Shown: positions 9,001-10,347 of the stretch, one piece after another
How the letters are laid out: each line of letters begins with the position of its first letter
Numbering within the stretch: position 1 is the stretch's first letter
From: Candidatus Omnitrophota bacterium
GTDB taxonomy: Bacteria; Omnitrophota; Gorgyraeia; JAGLLT01
NCBI GenBank assembly: GCA_030630095.1
Contig: DAOVNW010000018.1
Location: 1 to 10,347, forward strand
Direction: 5' to 3'
Length of the DNA stretch: 10,347 bases
Position numbers and translations under genes: made by a program
Notes under the pieces: model-generated
What the model saw: only the letters and a program-made list of their open reading frames with translations
Told to the model about the DNA's origin: nothing
Database searches by the model: none

Positions 9001-10347
9001 ATGAATATTTGATTTCGTTTCCGGTAAGAGCATTCTCTACCCGGCTAATATTTACATTTCCCGGCAAATCATTATCATAGATATTGTAAACACCGTAATT
9101 CTCGTCATAAAGCCTTAATAACACTTTATCATTATTCAATAAATCCTTAGCATCATAATAGACTTTTACTATATTGCCCTTGCTGTCTACCTCTAACGCC
9201 TTAAATTTGCCCTGGGAAACAACAATATTATTCTGGGCATCCCTAATTTCTATGCTTTCAGACTTGATTAATTTACCGCCCTCTTTCAGCGCCTTCTCGA
9301 TAAAGGCTCCTTCCTTATCCAGCCCCTCAATCTCTTTTTTGTAGAAGGTTTGTAAGTATACCAGTTTCTTAGCCTCATCCGTGGCGGCGCCGTTTAACAT
9401 TTTTTCTATCTCTTTCAAAGCCCAGGTAAGGTTTACCTTGAACTCCTTTGCCTCTATTTGCGGATCCTGCGGATAAACTTTCAATAAATTACCTTTATTA
9501 TCTACTAAGATAGTATGGGCTAATTTCTTGTGGAGCTCTAAATTACGCTTGGCTATCGCTAAATCTTCTTCAGCTTTCTTTAACATTATCTTAGCCACAT
9601 TTTCGCCGCTGATTACTTCACAGCTCTCTTTTAAAGCAACTTCTATATTCTGCGCTCTTCCTGCTTCTTCTTCGTGGAAGAGAACAATGCGGTAGCTCCC
9701 CATGGAACGGTCAATTAACTGCGACTCACTTAATCTTAATCCGCTCTCCCAGTCAAACACGGCGACTCTCTTACGGCTATTCATTTGTTTCAAGGTATAA
9801 ATTTCATCGCTGTCCTTAACAAATTTATAACTGCCTGTTTGATAAGTCTTAAAGGCAGCCTTCTCAAAAGACCGTCCTTTCATCTTTTCAAATTCTTCGG
9901 CGCTAATTTGCTTCTCTTGGCCTTTATCATCAATTATTTTAATAGTTACCCTGCCTTCCTCGGCCATCCCTAGGATTGTCTCTTCGGTATATAATTCGCC
10001 TTTGGAATTCCAGGATAAATCTACATAAATATATTCTGAGCCGTTATCCTTGGCTAAAGCTTCAAAGACATCCTGGGTTTTCTGAAGAGTTTCTACATCA
10101 AACCTAGCCTGATTAGCAACCTGGCGGGCAAAATTAATTCCGTTGGTTACTTCATTGGCACCTGCCTTTAAGGCCTCCTGAATATTATTAATATTCTTGC
10201 TGTCCTGCGGAAGAACAAATACCCTCACCGGCAAATCATAAGTTCCAGCTTCAATCTTGGCTAAGGCTATCCTCCCGCCTTTAACCCAAGAGAAATAACC
10301 TATTTGGCCTTTATCTTTTAATTCCTTAAATTGCTCGTTGGTAAGAT
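1..10347 (-). CDS. Internal fragment of a giant membrane protein with a GT48-like (1,3-beta-glucan/callose synthase-like) C-terminal part
   Basis: One minus-strand frame (complete codons 10345 to 2) is open across the window: 3448 residues, no stop, both ends outside. Protein-like composition continues throughout, with amphipathic helices, alternating strands and discrete membrane helices, so this is not a chance open frame. No start can be chosen because the N-terminus lies beyond the right edge. In order: alpha/beta region (1-470), weak hydrophobic stretch (475-502), strand-rich region (503-1798), transmembrane helix (1799-1823), helical region (1824-2374), about four transmembrane helices (2411-2516), soluble GT48-like domain (2531-3225), further membrane helices (3226-3448). 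I see only five cysteines (242, 628, 1031, 1654, 2686). Inferred role: membrane-bound polysaccharide synthase fused to very large accessory regions. FKS and callose synthases are about 1800-2000 residues, so this protein is much longer. The open frame is very secure; the function is a remote-homology hypothesis. Confidence 0.93.
2..670 (-). other. C-terminal membrane bundle of the GT48-like part, residues 3226-3448 (runs off the window)
   Basis: Hydrophobic segments lie at about 3227-3244, 3246-3269, 3284-3316 (possibly re-entrant or two short helices), 3361-3380, 3383-3401 and 3413-3448. Between them, FRFIRSEKDAF...KYRETMSFGL (3321-3349) occupies the place of the eukaryotic GT48 segment Tyr-x-x-Thr-Gly-Arg-Gly-Phe...Tyr...Phe, but the Thr-Gly-Arg-Gly core is not kept. 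In FKS this bundle forms part of the polymer exit path. The frame is still open in a hydrophobic helix at the left edge, so the protein continues. Confidence 0.6.
671..2755 (-). other. GT48-like glucan synthase catalytic domain, residues 2531-3225
   Basis: This soluble domain of about 695 residues lies between two membrane bundles. From N to C it shows, in GT48 order: LLSDKEV (2597-2603; callose synthases have L-I-S-D-R-E-M); QFFTLSQKKP then LQPVS (2633-2654; eukaryotes have F-F-x-x-S-L then V-L-T-P); SVLGYMARTHRVEW (2754-2767; eukaryotes have Y-L-x-x-x-x-P-x-E-W); a FQEALLWGPYADRTDKGF segment near 2912-2929 at the place of the R-x-Q-T-L-x-R-T-x-x-G-x-M motif; NKNGG...NGR...YDA (3036-3057); FYG (3126-3128; eukaryotes HYG); and GED (3145-3147; eukaryotes N/S-E-D). 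K3037, D3056 and E3146 match the FKS1 active-site Lys/Asp/Glu as I recall them. GT48 enzymes polymerise UDP-glucose into 1,3-beta-glucan at the cytoplasmic face and export the chain. Compared from memory; the substrate here is unproven. Confidence 0.6.
995..1013. repeat. Perfect inverted repeat, 9-base arms around one base
   Basis: CTGGACTTC and its exact reverse complement GAAGTCCAG flank a single A. The element is fully inside the coding frame, where it encodes W-T-S-E-V-Q just before the QRGRRG segment of the GT48-like domain. There is no T run after it, so it is not an ordinary terminator. It could be a protein-binding site or chance. Confidence 0.6.
2756..3223 (-). other. N-terminal membrane bundle of the GT48-like part, residues 2375-2530
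   Basis: About four hydrophobic helices are visible, at about 2411-2430, 2433-2453, 2465-2482 and 2488-2515. The loop between the second and third is strongly basic (KTRKKSEK), which supports it being cytoplasmic; four crossings then place both flanking soluble regions in the cytoplasm. Just before the bundle, TKNWRGLAHLY (W2380) resembles the Arg-Thr-Trp/Phe-x-His-Leu segment that precedes the first membrane helices of FKS and callose synthases. Eukaryotic GT48 enzymes usually have about six helices here, so this bundle looks smaller. Confidence 0.6.
3224..4876 (-). other. Protein region, residues 1824-2374: predicted cytoplasmic helical region before the synthase
   Basis: This segment of about 550 residues is mostly amphipathic helix, rich in Lys, Glu, Leu, Asn and Phe, with no membrane helix. 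It sits where eukaryotic GT48 enzymes carry their cytoplasmic N-terminal region (FKS1 dom1), just before the first membrane bundle. Apart from a short NRFISPF stretch near the C-terminal end, resembling the NRVISPL of fungal FKS proteins as I remember them, I could not align it convincingly. A winged-helix-like patch lies at about 2150-2205. The function is unknown; regulation or assembly of the synthase is a position-based guess. Confidence 0.45.
3731..3898 (-). other. Winged-helix-like patch, residues ~2150-2205
   Basis: A helix (TTLVEFILFKFLQ) is followed by a turn, YSIGALADIFP, a second helix (VFAARDALRIFKNNL) and then an ENKIIAS strand. This helix / S-x-x-x-L-A / helix / strand order is typical of small winged helix-turn-helix folds. 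In a giant membrane protein it would more likely serve protein contact than DNA binding. The support is only the pattern seen by eye. Confidence 0.25.
4877..4951 (-). other. Transmembrane helix, residues 1799-1823
   Basis: About 20 residues from W1804 (WGLMAVLFAAFLTFPFIAGL) have no charge, followed at once by RKLAAIFRK. The positive cluster just after the helix predicts, by the positive-inside rule, that the following helical region is cytoplasmic and the preceding strand-rich region extracytoplasmic. This is the first unambiguous membrane crossing in the visible protein. Confidence 0.8.
4952..8839 (-). other. Protein region, residues 503-1798: long strand-rich, cysteine-poor, unrecognised
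   Basis: About 1300 residues are dominated by short alternating hydrophobic strands joined by Gly/Asp/Lys/Asn turns, such as IIGNKVYEYKGYTKEGTVIKG, GEYIYKVTYEYRDG and VVYGKLAKKVIFVVDY. Tyrosine, lysine and valine are abundant. Only three cysteines fall here (628, 1031, 1654). The pattern suits a string of beta-sandwich or beta-hairpin modules. The next membrane helix (1799-1823) is followed by an Arg/Lys cluster, and the downstream synthase domain should be cytoplasmic, so this region is predicted outside the membrane (inference). I see no glycoside hydrolase, cadherin, Ig or YD-repeat signature that I can name. It could bind or guide an exported polysaccharide, or be structural. Confidence 0.5.
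7850..7972 (-). repeat. Divergent protein repeat, copy 2 (residues 792-832)
   Basis: AEDNLKKAERTLA, then AHAVLIDVDKPGEVINIS, ending Met-Pro-Gln, is the proposed partner of residues 258-296. Both copies follow a stretch of short strands, which suggests that the repeat unit could be larger than the matching core. Confidence 0.3.
8839..8852. repeat. (AT)7 dinucleotide tract inside the coding frame
   Basis: Seven AT units in a row encode most of the Tyr-Ile-Tyr-Ile run at the end of the hydrophobic segment (residues ~498-502). Slippage by one unit would shift the frame of the giant gene. The tract is short by phase-variation standards, so it may only reflect local AT richness and codon choice. 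Confidence 0.8.
8840..8923 (-). other. Weak hydrophobic segment, residues 475-502
   Basis: This is a stretch of small and hydrophobic residues (VASAGTTLLTGMITWPIFVY) followed by an Ala-Arg-Tyr-Ile-Tyr-Ile run. It is less hydrophobic than the later segments and has an arginine inside. It may be a membrane helix or the buried core of a domain. Whether it crosses the membrane decides the sidedness of residues 1-470. Confidence 0.35.
8936..10345 (-). other. Protein region, residues 1-470: mixed alpha/beta, unrecognised
   Basis: This is the most N-terminal part visible. Short beta segments (for example residues around YIYVDLSW and RVAVFDWESG) alternate with Lys/Glu/Ala-rich amphipathic helices. 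The longest helical stretch, about residues 249-276, could form a short coiled coil. There is no signal peptide, because the true N-terminus is outside the window. Residues 258-296 (helix, then an AHTILVD strand) resemble residues 792-832, which suggests a divergent duplicated unit. I recognise no enzyme motif. It could be a scaffold or binding region of the giant protein; its side of the membrane cannot be fixed from here. Confidence 0.5.
9458..9574 (-). repeat. Divergent protein repeat, copy 1 (residues 258-296)
   Basis: A helix starting AEEDLAIAKRNLE leads into the strand AHTILVDNKGNLLKVY and ends Pro-Gln. The same order (AED helix, AHAVLID strand, Gly turn, second strand, Pro-Gln) recurs at residues 792-832, about 534 residues later. 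DNA identity is low, so any duplication is old. Chance similarity of a common helix-hairpin pattern remains possible. Confidence 0.3.

Overview
The window is one uninterrupted open reading frame on the minus strand. Read from 10345 down to 2 it gives 3448 codons with no stop, and it enters and leaves the window open. It is therefore an internal piece of a giant gene. No start codon, ribosome binding site, promoter, terminator, RNA gene, insertion sequence or CRISPR array can be supported. The DNA is moderately AT-rich (roughly 40% G+C by eye), with no introns and free use of TTA, AGA/AGG and ATA codons. A bacterial gene of this size suggests an uncultivated lineage known for giant proteins. 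Omnitrophota (OP3) is my first guess, but no taxonomic marker is present.

Residues below are numbered from the first complete codon (10345-10343), so residue r starts at base 10348-3r. Going N- to C-terminal (right to left): residues 1-470 are mixed alpha/beta with lysine/glutamate-rich helices. Residues 475-502 are a weak hydrophobic stretch. Residues 503-1798 are a long, strand-rich, cysteine-poor region that I do not recognise. Residues 1799-1823 are a clear transmembrane helix. Residues 1824-2374 are mostly helical, with a winged-helix-like patch. Residues 2411-2516 hold about four transmembrane helices. Residues 2531-3225 are a large soluble domain. Residues 3226-3448 are another series of membrane helices that runs off the window.

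The most interesting part is residues ~2375-3448. The order of membrane bundle, soluble domain and second membrane bundle, together with a series of co-linear motifs, matches the GT48 family (fungal FKS 1,3-beta-glucan synthase and plant callose synthase), which is classically eukaryotic. Lysine 3037, aspartate 3056 and glutamate 3146 fall where the FKS1 active-site Lys/Asp/Glu lie. The alignment was made by eye and from memory, so it is a strong hypothesis to be tested by profile search. If right, this bacterium has a GT48-like polysaccharide synthase built into a giant membrane protein. Its upstream strand-rich segment, predicted outside the membrane, could handle the exported polymer (inference).
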